Part shown: piece after piece, positions 38,936 to 47,454 of the stretch
Numbering within the stretch: the stretch's first letter is position 1
Layout: each line of letters begins with the position of its first letter
Assembly: GCA_021323775.1 (NCBI GenBank)
Contig: JAJPKK010000316.1
Location: 1-64,000 of the forward strand
Length of the DNA: 64,000 bases
Direction: 5' to 3'
Source: Hyphomicrobiales bacterium
GTDB taxonomy: Bacteria > Pseudomonadota > Alphaproteobacteria > Rhizobiales > Xanthobacteraceae
Notes under the pieces: generated by a model
What the model was told of the DNA's origin: nothing
The model's database searches: none
The model's input: only the letters and a program-made list of their open reading frames with translations
Translations under genes and position numbers: made by a program

Positions 38936-39894
38936 TCCTTCGCATCTCCTCCTTCACGCCGCTTCAATCGTTCGATCGCCGGGCGCTCGCCGCGCGCCTT
39001 GCCGGTGATGGGCGGGCGCGGCCATTTGGCGATGCCGGGCTCGATGCGGAACGTATAATCGAGCGAATACCATGGTCCGGTGACATCCGGCGCAGGCGCC
39101 GGTCCGTTGTCATGGCGGACGTAGTGCCCGATCAGGGCGCGGGTCACCCCGAACTGGGAATCCGTTTCCAGATCCGGATCATCGTCGGTATAGACCTGCG
39201 AGATGTGAGTCTTGAATCCCGGCTTGTAGATCAGGAAATGCAGATGCGCCGGGCGCATATTGGCGCGCCCTTGGGCGCGCAGGAGATCGCCCACCGGCCC
39301 GTCCACGGGAATCGGATAGCCGGCCGGCTTGATGCTGCGGAACGCGATGCGCCCGTCCGCATCGGAGGTGAACTTGCCGCGCAGGTTCATGTCGGCCTGC
39401 ACCGGGTCCTGGTTCTCGTAGTAGCCTTCGGTTGAGGAATGCCAGACATCGACCTCGGCGCCGGCGACCGGCCTGCCCTCGAGATCCTTGATCCAGGCAT
39501 TGACGAAAATCGGCTCGCCCGGCGTCGGCGAGCGCACGATCGAGCCGCCGTTCGGGGTGCGCGGCGAGTCGGCGCGCCAGAACGGGCCGAGCAGGTTGGC
39601 GGTGGTCTCGGTGGCGCCGGTATTGCCGTTGTTGAGGAGGCAGACAAGGGTCGACACGCCGAGCGCACCCGCCATCAGCACCGCCTCGTTGTGGGTCTCA
39701 TTGGATTTCTGGCCGATCGCCACGATGTAGTTTGCGGCCGCCTGGAACTCTGCCTCGGTCAGCTTCACCTCGCGGACAAAGGCGTGAAGGTGGCGCACCA
39801 GCGACGACATGATCTCGCGGAATCGTGGGTCGGGCGCACGGGCGATCTCGCTCAGCACAGCCTGTGTCACGTCCTCCTGCGTGCGGATGATCAT
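38815..39894 (-). CDS. Intradiol ring-cleavage dioxygenase (hydroxyquinol/catechol 1,2-type)
   Basis: The 359-residue enzyme has the helical N-terminal dimerisation domain and a beta-sandwich with all four iron ligands. These are Tyr in STEGYYENQD, Tyr in IKPAGYPIP, and two His in RPAHLHFLIY. It cleaves catechol, chlorocatechol or hydroxyquinol between the hydroxyls. The family normally ends soon after WPRPPITGKA. About 45-60 further residues (GGQRRIDDDAVRRRARRP onward) are translated from the repeat at 38770-38935 and look non-native. It is divergent from the gentisate-type gene. Confidence 0.9.
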   Translation of the reverse strand: MIIRTQEDVTQAVLSEIARAPDPRFREIMSSLVRHLHAFVREVKLTEAEFQAAANYIVAIGQKSNETHNEAVLMAGALGVSTLVCLLNNGNTGATETTANLLGPFWRADSPRTPNGGSIVRSPTPGEPIFVNAWIKDLEGRPVAGAEVDVWHSSTEGYYENQDPVQADMNLRGKFTSDADGRIAFRSIKPAGYPIPVDGPVGDLLRAQGRANMRPAHLHFLIYKPGFKTHISQVYTDDDPDLETDSQFGVTRALIGHYVRHDNGPAPAPDVTGPWYSLDYTFRIEPGIAKWPRPPITGKARGERPAIERLKRREGGDAKDLQGGQRRIDDDAVRRRARRPDARLPAQSGVAGQRGQNRP

Positions 39895-40199
39895 TGTGTG
39901 CTCCCTCTTACGGTGCGGGTGACCAGGGTCTGCGCCCTCGGACGGCGCAACTGCGCCATCACCATAGCACCTGTTGAATTTCCGCCAAATCGGGGCACAC
40001 TGCGGGCATGTCTTTTCCCTCCCCGCCTGCGGGGGAGGGTCAGGGAGAGGACCTCATCCACAGCACTGACTCGCGGCACGAGCCCCCTCCCCGACCCTTC
40101 CCCGCAAGCGGCGGAGGGGAAGAACGCTGGAGAAAGCCCTTGTCCACGCTCGCAAGTCCATCCCCTGCCCCGCCTGCGCGCCTGAGGGCACGCGAGGCC
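39895..40199. other. Divergent gap carrying a composite REP element
   Basis: The 305 bases between the two ring-cleavage genes must contain both promoters. About 40016-40120 is a composite palindrome (listed separately). The only AT-rich part is around 39960-39990 (GCACCTGTTGAATTTCCGCC); no box or operator is convincing. Confidence 0.4.
40016..40120. repeat. Composite REP-like element upstream of the gentisate dioxygenase-like gene
   Basis: An outer palindrome (CCTCCCCGCCTGCGGGGGAG) leads to GGTCAGGGAGAGG, the central GACTCGCGGCACG, CCCCTCCCCGACCC and a second palindrome (TTCCCCGCAAGCGGCGGAGG). Order and inner sequence parallel the uvrA element at 18035-18188. It is open in frame with the next gene, so an upstream ATG at 40008 could be mistaken for the start. 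Confidence 0.75.
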
Positions 40200-41354
40200 A
40201 TGGAGGAACTCAACGCCGAAGCCGGCAAGTTCAACATCTGGCTGCGGACCCAGGCCAATGCGCCGGCGCAGCGGCCGTGGTTCCGCGATACTGGCGTTGA
40301 AGCCAGCGGAACCCTGGCGGCAGGCCGGGTCGGCGCCAATCAGATCAAGGCGGCGCCGCACCGCTGGCGGTGGAGCGAGATCGGCCCCTATCTCGACCGT
40401 ATTGCGGAGATCGCCCGCAATTGCGACGTGCCGCCGATTGAATTTGCGGAGCGCCAGCAGTTCCTGCTTACCAATCCGGGATTGGGCGGCCGGCTGCAAG
40501 TCACCAATACGATCCGCTGCGCCGTCTCGATCTACAATCCGGGCGACGTGGCGCCGGTCCACGTCCACACACCCAATGCGAGCCGGACCATCCTGTCCGA
40601 GAACGGCGGCTACACGGTTGTGGAAGGAGAGCGCTGCGAGGCCGAGCGCGGCGATCTCATCCTCACGCCTCACGGCGCCTGGCATGACCACGGCAACGAT
40701 GGCGCAACTCCGGTGGTGTGGATTGACGTGCTGGATTTTCCGCTGATGGAATTCCTCGACTGCGTGTGGCTCGACGACGAGTTTCACGGCGAACGCGCCG
40801 GCAACGGCCGCGCGCAAGCGGCAAAGCACGCGGACGGCTACTCGCAGAAGCTTTACGGTGCCGGCGGCTTGCTCCCAGGCTTCGTATCGCACCGGCGCGG
40901 CATCTCGCGCCATGCGACGCCCATGATCCACTACCGCGGCGCCGCCATTCGCGAGGCGCTGGCCGGCCTTGCCGGCGAGGCGGGCGACCCCTACGAGGGC
41001 ATCACGCTTGCCTTCGTCAATCCGGTGAACGGCGGGCCGGCGTTTCCGACGCTTGCCTATACGGCGCAATTGCTGCGCCCCGGTGAGGAAACCCGCCTCA
41101 AGCGCGAGACGGCGAGCACCATGTACGTGGTGATGGAAGGCCAGGGCGCGACCGAAATCGCCGGCCGCCGCTTCGACTGGGAGCGCAACGACATTTTCGT
41201 CGTGCCCAATTTCCTGTGGCGGCGCCACATCAACACCGGACGCGACGACGCCGTGCTCTACTCGGTCTCCGACGCGCCGCTGATGGAGAAGGTCGGGCAA
41301 TACCGCGCGCAGGGGCGCGGCAGAGACGGAGCGGTGGAGAATTTGGTGGCGTGA
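40200..41354 (+). CDS. Gentisate 1,2-dioxygenase-like bicupin
   Basis: The 384-residue protein has two cupin domains. The first has the metal site HVHTPNASRTILSENGG...GDLILTPHGAWHDHGN (His residues near 120-170). The second, more degenerate, runs around EEIRLKRETAS-like YVVMEGQGATEIAGRR. This is the gentisate/1-hydroxy-2-naphthoate/salicylate dioxygenase family, which opens hydroxylated aromatic acids. I start at the ATG at 40200 (MEELNAEAGKF), where family similarity begins. Everything upstream in frame is repeat-derived. Confidence 0.85.
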   Translation: MEELNAEAGKFNIWLRTQANAPAQRPWFRDTGVEASGTLAAGRVGANQIKAAPHRWRWSEIGPYLDRIAEIARNCDVPPIEFAERQQFLLTNPGLGGRLQVTNTIRCAVSIYNPGDVAPVHVHTPNASRTILSENGGYTVVEGERCEAERGDLILTPHGAWHDHGNDGATPVVWIDVLDFPLMEFLDCVWLDDEFHGERAGNGRAQAAKHADGYSQKLYGAGGLLPGFVSHRRGISRHATPMIHYRGAAIREALAGLAGEAGDPYEGITLAFVNPVNGGPAFPTLAYTAQLLRPGEETRLKRETASTMYVVMEGQGATEIAGRRFDWERNDIFVVPNFLWRRHINTGRDDAVLYSVSDAPLMEKVGQYRAQGRGRDGAVENLVA

Positions 41355-41379
41355 CATGGCGGCGGAATAACAGCCTCGT

Positions 41380-41465
41380 GGCCCGGATTGAGCGCAGCGA
41401 AATCCGGGATCGGCCGACGACTGCGGCGACCGACTCGGTTTCGCTGGGGCTCAAGCAGGCTACGG
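41380..41465. repeat. GCCCGGATTGAGCGCAGCG repeat element
   Basis: GGCCCGGATTGAGCGCAGCG is followed by AAATCCGGGATC and, about 50 bases later, TCGCTGGGGCTCAAGCAGGC. It is a copy of the 20875-20980 family in the gap between the dioxygenase and hydrolase genes. Confidence 0.7.
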
Positions 41466-41498
41466 ACCACACATTCGCTGCACGCGGGAGCGAGCGCA

Positions 41499-42518
41499 AT
41501 GACAACGAAGTGCATCCCAGTTGCGGCAACCACCCTGTCTCTCTTGCTCCAAGCCGCGCACGCCCAATCCCCGCTGCACATCGCGCGCCAGGGCAGCCTG
41601 GAAGCCGGCGGCCGCGTCATCGACTGTCCCGCCAATGACGGCGGCGACCCGTTGAGCAAGCGCTTCCCGCCCGGACACGTGGTGGTCGACCAGGTCTACG
41701 CAACCTACCAGTATCCGGTCGAGCAACGCTCGCCCTACCCCATCCTGTTCAATCCCGGCGGCGGCCACACCGCGCGGGTCTACGACACGACGCCCGACGG
41801 ACGCGAGGGCTGGCTGACATTGTTTTTGCGCGAAGGTTTCGCAACCTACGGGGTCGACCGCGTCAACACCGGCCGCGCCGGGACGGACATCTGCAAGATC
41901 AATGCGGTGCGGCTCGGCCGCGCGCCGGCATCCGAGCTGCCGGCGATCAACCGCTATGCCTTCGAATCTGCGTGGGTCACGTTTCGCTGGGGGCCGCGCT
42001 TCGGTGAGCCCTATCCGGACACGCAGTTTCCTATTCAAGCGGCGGATAACTACTATCGGCAGACCGTGAGCACCTACCGCGATCCCGAGGAAACCGGAAA
42101 GATGGTCGCGGCGCTCGCGGCCTTGCTGGACAAGGTCGGCCCATCGGTGTTGCAGACATGGTCGTCTTCGGGATTGCTCGGCTATCTGGCTGCGGCGGAG
42201 CGCCCCGAGCTGGTCAAGGGCATCCTTGCGGTCGAGACCTCGGTTGATGCATTTGACAAGATTCCTCACGATAAGCTGGCCGCACTCGCGCGCGTGCCGA
42301 TCCTGATCGTGATCGGCGACCGCGCGGAGGACCGCGTGGCATCCTCGCGCGCGTTCGAGAAGACCTTCAAGGCCGCCGGCGGCGACATCACCCTCGATGT
42401 CCTCCCCGAGGCGGGCATCAAAGGCAATGGCCACACCCTCATGCTGGAGAAGAACAACAAGGAGATCATGCTGCGCATGATCGCGTGGATGGAAAAACAC
42501 GTGCTGAATCGAAGGTAG
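41499..42518 (+). CDS. Secreted alpha/beta-hydrolase
   Basis: The 339-residue protein has a signal peptide (VAATTLSLLLQAAHAQ) and an alpha/beta-hydrolase fold. The oxyanion region is PILFNPGGGHTARVYDTTP, the nucleophile elbow WSSSGLLGYLAAAE and the late His GIKGNGHTLMLEKN. The elbow lacks the usual first Gly of GxSxG. The acid is probably in IVIGDRAEDR. It may hydrolyse an ester that releases an aromatic acid for the neighbouring dioxygenases. The start at 41499 follows GGGAG and begins the signal peptide. Confidence 0.82.
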   Translation: MTTKCIPVAATTLSLLLQAAHAQSPLHIARQGSLEAGGRVIDCPANDGGDPLSKRFPPGHVVVDQVYATYQYPVEQRSPYPILFNPGGGHTARVYDTTPDGREGWLTLFLREGFATYGVDRVNTGRAGTDICKINAVRLGRAPASELPAINRYAFESAWVTFRWGPRFGEPYPDTQFPIQAADNYYRQTVSTYRDPEETGKMVAALAALLDKVGPSVLQTWSSSGLLGYLAAAERPELVKGILAVETSVDAFDKIPHDKLAALARVPILIVIGDRAEDRVASSRAFEKTFKAAGGDITLDVLPEAGIKGNGHTLMLEKNNKEIMLRMIAWMEKHVLNRR

Positions 42519-42521
42519 GGC

Positions 42522-42562
42522 TGCAGCCCGGGTTGAGCGCAAGCGAACCCGGGAACGGCATT
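42522..42562. repeat. Short GCCCGGGTTGAGCG palindrome
   Basis: CAGCCCGGGTTGAGCGCAAG is followed directly by CGAACCCGGGAAC, a half-copy of the 20875-20980 family. It lies between the convergent hydrolase and DUF1501 genes and may act as a transcription stop. Confidence 0.65.
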
Positions 42563-42601
42563 GCCAACGGATAGGGCCGCAAATCGTCCCGCGGAATTGG
42601 C

Positions 42602-43858
42602 CTAGCCGACCAATCCCTCCATCGCTATTGCGTCCTGACTGTCAGGGAACACGTCGGCCGCCAGCGCACGATCGTCGACACGCAGGTGATCGCGCAGCAG
42701 GCCCTTCAGCACCGCGCGCAGGTCGATGGTAGCCTTGAGGTCGCGCTTCTCGTGGAGGTCGGGCTCCTTGAGGCCGGGCCAGTCAGCGACGACCCGGCCG
42801 CCTTTGAGAGCGCCGCCGACGAGCAGCGCGACTGTGGCGGTGCCGTGATCGGTTCCCAGGTTGCCGTTAATGCGTGCGGTGCGGCCAAACTCGGTGATGA
42901 GGGTGACCACTGTCTGGCTCCAGGCGGCCCCCATGTTGGCCTCAACGGCGGCGAGGGCGGCATCGAGGGCGCCGAGCAATTGCGACAGCCGGCCGTTCAC
43001 CACACCCTCATTGACATGGGTGTCCCAGCCATCGAGGGCGAGCGCGCCGACGCGCGGGCCGTCGGGACTCGCCAAATACCTCGCCGCCGCTCCCGCCGCT
43101 TCCGCGAAATAGGCGCGCACCTGGCTGATGTTTCCGATCTGAACAACAGGCGCCATCTCCCCCGGCTTGCGGTCCGAGGGCGCGTCCGGCGCCAGCGCCG
43201 CAAGGCTGATGCGCTCTTCGAGCACGCGCGCCAGCGTCGGGTCGGTGTGGCGATAGAGATCGAGCAGCCGCGACGTGGTGTCGTCGCTCACCGGCGGCAG
43301 CCGCGGCGGCACCCAGGACAGCACCGGCGCCTGGCCGCGCACCACGAGCGGAGTGACCGGACCGACCGCGAAGGTGCGCTGGCCGTTCGCGCTGACGCGG
43401 ACCCCATCACCCGGCTCGAGCCTCGTCAGGGCGCGATTAAGCCAGCCGCTTTCGGCAGCCCGTCCGGGCCGCGGCAGGCCGCTCTCCAGGACGTCCTGCC
43501 CGTCGAAATGGGAGCGCTCGCGGTAAGGGGTCGCCACCGCATGAACCACGATGGCCTGGCCGGCGTGATAAAGCCGGTGCAGGTTGGGCATCGCCGGATT
43601 GAGGGCGAAGAAGCCGTCGAGCGGCAGCGCCGGCGTGGCGCCGTCGAGCTTGAGCGCGTTGTCCCCGCGCAGCCTGATCCAATCAGGATCGCCGACTGGC
43701 GCTACGGCGGCAAGTCCGTCGAGCGCGCCGCGCAGCACGATGGTGAGGAAGCGCGGGTCACGCCCCTCAGCACGCGCGAGCTTCGGCACGAAGGCCCACG
43801 CGAACAGCGCGCCGGACCCCGCGAGCAATTCGCGGCGGGTGGCTTGATGGATGGCCAT
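42602..43858 (-). CDS. DUF1501 family protein, Tat-exported
   Basis: The 418-residue protein starts with a twin-arginine signal (HQATRRELLAGSGALFAWAF). DUF1501 features follow: RGALDGLAAVAPVGDPDW, FALNPAMPNLHRLYHAGQA, the segment HFDGQDVLESG, and the late TEFGRTARINGNLGTDHG that resembles sulfatase/alkaline-phosphatase-like metal sites. The ATG at 43858 is five bases after GGAGG; a GTG at 43864 overlaps that site. It lies just downstream of the DUF1800 gene, the usual pairing, probably for a periplasmic or outer-surface function. Confidence 0.9.
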   Translation of the reverse strand: MAIHQATRRELLAGSGALFAWAFVPKLARAEGRDPRFLTIVLRGALDGLAAVAPVGDPDWIRLRGDNALKLDGATPALPLDGFFALNPAMPNLHRLYHAGQAIVVHAVATPYRERSHFDGQDVLESGLPRPGRAAESGWLNRALTRLEPGDGVRVSANGQRTFAVGPVTPLVVRGQAPVLSWVPPRLPPVSDDTTSRLLDLYRHTDPTLARVLEERISLAALAPDAPSDRKPGEMAPVVQIGNISQVRAYFAEAAGAAARYLASPDGPRVGALALDGWDTHVNEGVVNGRLSQLLGALDAALAAVEANMGAAWSQTVVTLITEFGRTARINGNLGTDHGTATVALLVGGALKGGRVVADWPGLKEPDLHEKRDLKATIDLRAVLKGLLRDHLRVDDRALAADVFPDSQDAIAMEGLVG

Positions 43859-43860
43859 TG

Positions 43861-45300
43861 TCACCTCCGTTGGAGTTCGGGCGCCATCAACAGCAGCGTC
43901 AAGGCCTGCTGCTTGCTCTCGGCGCGCGCCACCGCCGCCCGCGTTTCGACCGACGCCAGCGGCCCCAAAGCAATTTCAAGCAAATCGTTTGGGTCGACCC
44001 GTTCGGCATTGCTTTGCGCAAACGCATTTGCGGTATCGAGCCGGTGGGAGAGATTTTCGAGCCAGGCCCCGTTGTCGTCCGGAAATCCCTTCGGCGAGGG
44101 CGGCCGCCACAGCGGCTCGCCAAGGCGGTTCAAGGTCGGCACCAGATCGCGCGGATCGACCATGTTGAACCCCTCGGCCCGCAGACAGGACATGATCCAT
44201 TCGCTCGGATGCTTGATCTTCAACCGCTCCGGCGCCATGGCTTGCGGCGCAGTCACCAGCGCCTTCGATACTTTCCACAGGTCGCCATTGGTCTCGGTAA
44301 ATGTGGTCGTCAGCGTGTCGACCAGCGCCGACGGCGGATCATCGGCGATGAAATGGCGCGCGAGCTTGACGGCGATATGCTTCGCGGTCGCCGGATGGCG
44401 AGCGAGATCAGCGAGCACGGCGCGGCCCTGCTCAAGCCCGGTGTCGCGATAATCCTTGCCGATCACCCTTTGCGGGCCCGGCTCGTGCCGGCGCTGAAAA
44501 AACAGGAACTCGCCGCCATGCTCCGGGTCAAGGACCGCGCTGCGAACCGTCCAGCCGGTGAGGACCTTGGCGAAATTCGTCACGTCTTGCTGGTCGTAGA
44601 CCGTGCGCACGCCGAGCGTATGCAGTTCAAGAATCTCGCGAGCGAGATTTTCATTAAGGCCGCGCGAGTTGTTGATGCCGGCCACCGACATCGGCCCGAT
44701 CGAGACCTCGTTGTTGAGATAGATGAGCATGGCCGGGTGGCTTTCGACCGCCTGCAACAGGTCGGCGAACCGTCCGAGCACGTGCGGCCGGATGGCTTCG
44801 CGCACATAGGCTCCAGCCGCAACGGTCGTATCGGAATTGACGCAGAAATGATTCGCCCAGAACCAGGTGAGCCGCTCCACAAAGCCCGTTTCGGCGCGCA
44901 GCGCCGCCTCGAAATGCGCCTTGGCCTCAGCAAAGAAGTTTGCCGCCATTGGGGTCTCAGGCGGCGGTAATTTAGGATTTGGCGCCTTGGCGGCGGCTTG
45001 CATCGCCGCCTCATTGGCCATCTGGGCGCCCTGCTGGGCCGCCGCGGCCTTCGCCTCCTCTTGACGGCGCGTCTCCAGGCGCTGCTTGGCGAGACGCTCG
45101 GCATTGAACTCAGCCGCGACGCGTGCGATCGCGCCGCTCGTGAGCAGCCCGGCAGAGGAAATCTCGCCTGCATTGGGCCGATCGAGATCGGCAACCAGCG
45201 CGCCGACCGGATCGTCCGCGATGGCCGCAATCGATCCGGGGCGCGGCCCGAAGCCGAATCGATGGAGAGCGAGTGCCGCTCCCCGCGGATCGGGCGCCAT
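43861..45300 (-). CDS. DUF1800 family protein
   Basis: The 479-residue protein has DUF1800 landmarks: ALALHRFGFGPRPGSIAAIA, LTWFWANHFCVNSDT, GINNSRGLNENLAREILELHTLGV, DVTNFAKVLTGWTV and HIAVKLARHFIADDPP. An Ala/Gln/Glu-rich helix lies at about residues 65-105. The function is unknown; the family almost always pairs with DUF1501, whose gene follows with a two-base gap. No clear signal peptide is visible at the chosen start. Confidence 0.9.
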   Translation of the reverse strand: MAPDPRGAALALHRFGFGPRPGSIAAIADDPVGALVADLDRPNAGEISSAGLLTSGAIARVAAEFNAERLAKQRLETRRQEEAKAAAAQQGAQMANEAAMQAAAKAPNPKLPPPETPMAANFFAEAKAHFEAALRAETGFVERLTWFWANHFCVNSDTTVAAGAYVREAIRPHVLGRFADLLQAVESHPAMLIYLNNEVSIGPMSVAGINNSRGLNENLAREILELHTLGVRTVYDQQDVTNFAKVLTGWTVRSAVLDPEHGGEFLFFQRRHEPGPQRVIGKDYRDTGLEQGRAVLADLARHPATAKHIAVKLARHFIADDPPSALVDTLTTTFTETNGDLWKVSKALVTAPQAMAPERLKIKHPSEWIMSCLRAEGFNMVDPRDLVPTLNRLGEPLWRPPSPKGFPDDNGAWLENLSHRLDTANAFAQSNAERVDPNDLLEIALGPLASVETRAAVARAESKQQALTLLLMAPELQRR

Positions 45301-45625
45301 GACGCCAATTCCTTAGAGTTTTGAGTTTCAGCAGCGAGCGCCCCGCGCTCGGGGAAGGGCGCACGCTACGCCACTCGCCAACATTTTTGCATCTTATGCC
45401 GGCGCAGCGCCTGCGGCAACAACCGCAATGCGGCGGGTTGGCGTCGGGGTCGCTCGTTTCGAGCGAAATCCGCCGAAACGTGATGGCCGTCACAAGCTCG
45501 CGGATGTGCGGCCGGCTGCGAGCACCGGCAGCGGCCCACGAGCGGCGCACATTGTCAATTGTGCGATGCCCGGCGATGCGCAAGCTGCTATCTTCGGGCA
45601 GCCACGCCAATGAGGGCCTTCGATC
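45301..45625. other. Divergent gap between the DUF1800 and Bug-receptor genes
   Basis: These 325 bases contain no gene I can support. They should hold divergent promoters. I see no clear -35/-10 pair, operator or palindrome. Confidence 0.4.
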
Positions 45626-46603
45626 ATGGCCGCATCAATGCCGCGATGGATGTCCGCTGCGGTTGTCCTGGCGATCGCGAGCTTCGCTGCGATTTCGGCG
45701 GCGGCCGAGGACTATCCGGTCCGTCCGGTGCGGATCATCGTCGGCTTCGGGCCCGGCGCGTCGGGCGATATCGCGGCGCGCGTGTTGGCGCAAAAACTTG
45801 GGACGCTCCTCGGTCAGCAATTCGTGGTCGAGAACCGCACCGGCGCCGGAAGCAATATTGCGACCACCTTTGTCGCCCATGCTCCCAAGGACGGCTATAC
45901 CCTGCTGCAGGGCACGGTCGGCAACACCATCAACCCGGCGATCACGCCGAATCTTACCTACGACTTGGTCAAGGACTTTGCGCCGATTTCCTTGTTTACA
46001 ACGCTGCCGAACATTCTGGTGGTGCACCCCGCGGTCGAGGCAAGAAGCGTCGAAGAGCTCATCAGGCTGGCGCGGTCGCGGCCGGGAGAATTGTCGTTTG
46101 GATCGGCGGGCGTCGGCTCCGGGTCGCATTTCTCCGGCGAGCTCTTCAACGTAATGGCGGGCGTCAAGCTGCTGCACGTTCCCTACGCGGGCACCGCCCA
46201 GGCCGCGACCGATCTCCTGGGCGGACGCCTGCAGGTGATGTTCTCGCCGGCGTCGACGGTGCTGGGCTTCGTTGCCGAGGGCAAGCTGGCAGCGCTTGCC
46301 TCAACCGGATTGCGCCGCGCCAGCGCCGCCCCAAACTTGCCGACTGTCGCGGAAGCGGGACTTCCCGGATTCGATACTTCCGGCTGGTTCGGGCTGCTGG
46401 CGCCAGCGGGCACGCCGCGCGAAAGCGTCGAACGACTCGCGGCTGCCAGCAACGAAGCCGTGAAATCGCCGGATGTGATCGCGGCGCTCGCACCTCAAGG
46501 TTTCGATATGGAGGGCGGAACCCCGGAAGAGTTCGCCGCTTTCATCAGCAATGACCTTGCGAAATGGTCGCGCGTCGCCGCTGCGGCCGGGATCAAGCGG
46601 TAA
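45626..46603 (+). CDS. Bug-type tripartite tricarboxylate transporter receptor
   Basis: The 325-residue protein has a signal peptide (SAAVVLAIASFAAISAAAED) and the Bug motifs YPVRPVRIIVGFGPGASGD, VENRTGAGSNIAT, PKDGYTLLQGT, FGSAGVGSGSHFS and LHVPYAGTAQAATDLLGG. It binds a small carboxylate in the periplasm. No membrane subunits are adjacent. A REP-like element follows at 46670. Confidence 0.92.
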   Translation: MAASMPRWMSAAVVLAIASFAAISAAAEDYPVRPVRIIVGFGPGASGDIAARVLAQKLGTLLGQQFVVENRTGAGSNIATTFVAHAPKDGYTLLQGTVGNTINPAITPNLTYDLVKDFAPISLFTTLPNILVVHPAVEARSVEELIRLARSRPGELSFGSAGVGSGSHFSGELFNVMAGVKLLHVPYAGTAQAATDLLGGRLQVMFSPASTVLGFVAEGKLAALASTGLRRASAAPNLPTVAEAGLPGFDTSGWFGLLAPAGTPRESVERLAAASNEAVKSPDVIAALAPQGFDMEGGTPEEFAAFISNDLAKWSRVAAAAGIKR

Positions 46604-46669
46604 GCGCCGTTCGGCTTTTCCGCGAGAGAATCGCTTCAATTGGCTGTTGCGCAGACGTCGAGCGAATAT

Positions 46670-46704
46670 CCCCTCCCCCGCCTGCGACCGCTTGCGGGGA
46701 GGGG
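46670..46704. repeat. REP-like palindrome, expanded core
   Basis: CCCCTCCCCCGCCTGCGACC is followed by GCTTGCGGGGAGGGG, a member with a seven-base insertion in its core. It lies between the convergent Bug and DUF4168 genes and could serve as a bidirectional stop. Confidence 0.7.
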
Positions 46705-46737
46705 AGCGCAAGTGGCGCAGTTATTCCTCACCGAGTC

Positions 46738-47148
46738 TTAATTCCGATCATCCTGTGATGGCTGTGATGGGCGTATGCGCTGAAGGATCTTGCCGCGAAC
46801 CTCAGGATCGTTTTGCGCGACTTCGAGAATGGAGGAGTATTCCTCAACTGACAGACCCTGGTCCGTGACCGCTTTTTCAAGGGCATCGTTCGCCTCGGAG
46901 ACGATTTGCTCCTTCTGACCTTGCGGTGCCTGGGCGAGCCGTTGCTCATAGGTCTTCTTAAGGCTCGCCACGCGCTGAATGGCTGCTGCGGCCGCGTCGA
47001 GCTTCTGCTCGGTGATGTTGGGTGCCGGGGTCGAGAGGCCTGGCGGAGGAGTTTCGTTCTGGGGGCTCTGGGCATTCGCAATCGGAGCGGACAGGTACCC
47101 CCCCGACATCAGAACAGCCGCGGAAAGGGATCGCATCAGTATTCCCAT
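46738..47148 (-). CDS. DUF4168 family secreted protein
   Basis: The 136-residue protein has a signal peptide (MRSLSAAVLMSGGYLSAPIA...NAQ). A helical DUF4168 domain includes KLDAAAAAIQRVASLKKTYE, EANDALEKAVTDQGLSVEEY and the end NDPEVRGKILQRI. GGAGACAAAT lies before the ATG at 47148. The family is periplasmic and of unknown function, found in many alphaproteobacteria and cyanobacteria. Confidence 0.85.
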   Translation of the reverse strand: MGILMRSLSAAVLMSGGYLSAPIANAQSPQNETPPPGLSTPAPNITEQKLDAAAAAIQRVASLKKTYEQRLAQAPQGQKEQIVSEANDALEKAVTDQGLSVEEYSSILEVAQNDPEVRGKILQRIRPSQPSQDDRN

Positions 47149-47387
47149 ATTTGTCTCCTCTGAGTGGTGCACCCCTCGCCCGGGCGGCTCAAAACGGGAC
47201 AACAGCGCGTTCGCGTTCTTGTTCCGGACCATTTCGCGGCGCTGGCATGTGGCACAGTCATGTGCCGGGACGCCGCAGCCCCGACAAGCGCGGCAAATTC
47301 ATTTTGGCAAAATGATTATCCGCACGTTCTCAACGGCTTGTGCCGCAGCGTGGAACAATCACTGAGTGGCTTAATAATCACTCAGTG
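47149..47387. other. Gap upstream of DUF4168 with a short direct repeat
   Basis: A direct repeat, ATCACTGAGTGGCTTAA / ATCACTCAGTGGCTTAA, lies at 47358-47392, next to the ialB terminator. No gene is visible. The DUF4168 promoter should be within 47160-47300. Confidence 0.4.
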
Positions 47388-47421
47388 GCTTAAATAAGAA
47401 AGCGCGCCAGCGGCGCGCTTT
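47388..47421 (-). terminator. Rho-independent terminator of ialB
   Basis: On the minus strand AAAGCGCGCC-GCT-GGCGCGCTTT forms a ten-base-pair stem followed by CTTATTTAA. It begins 33 bases past the ialB stop codon. Confidence 0.8.
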
Positions 47422-47454
47422 GGAGGACCTAGCCCTGTGGCGGCGCTTTCAGCG

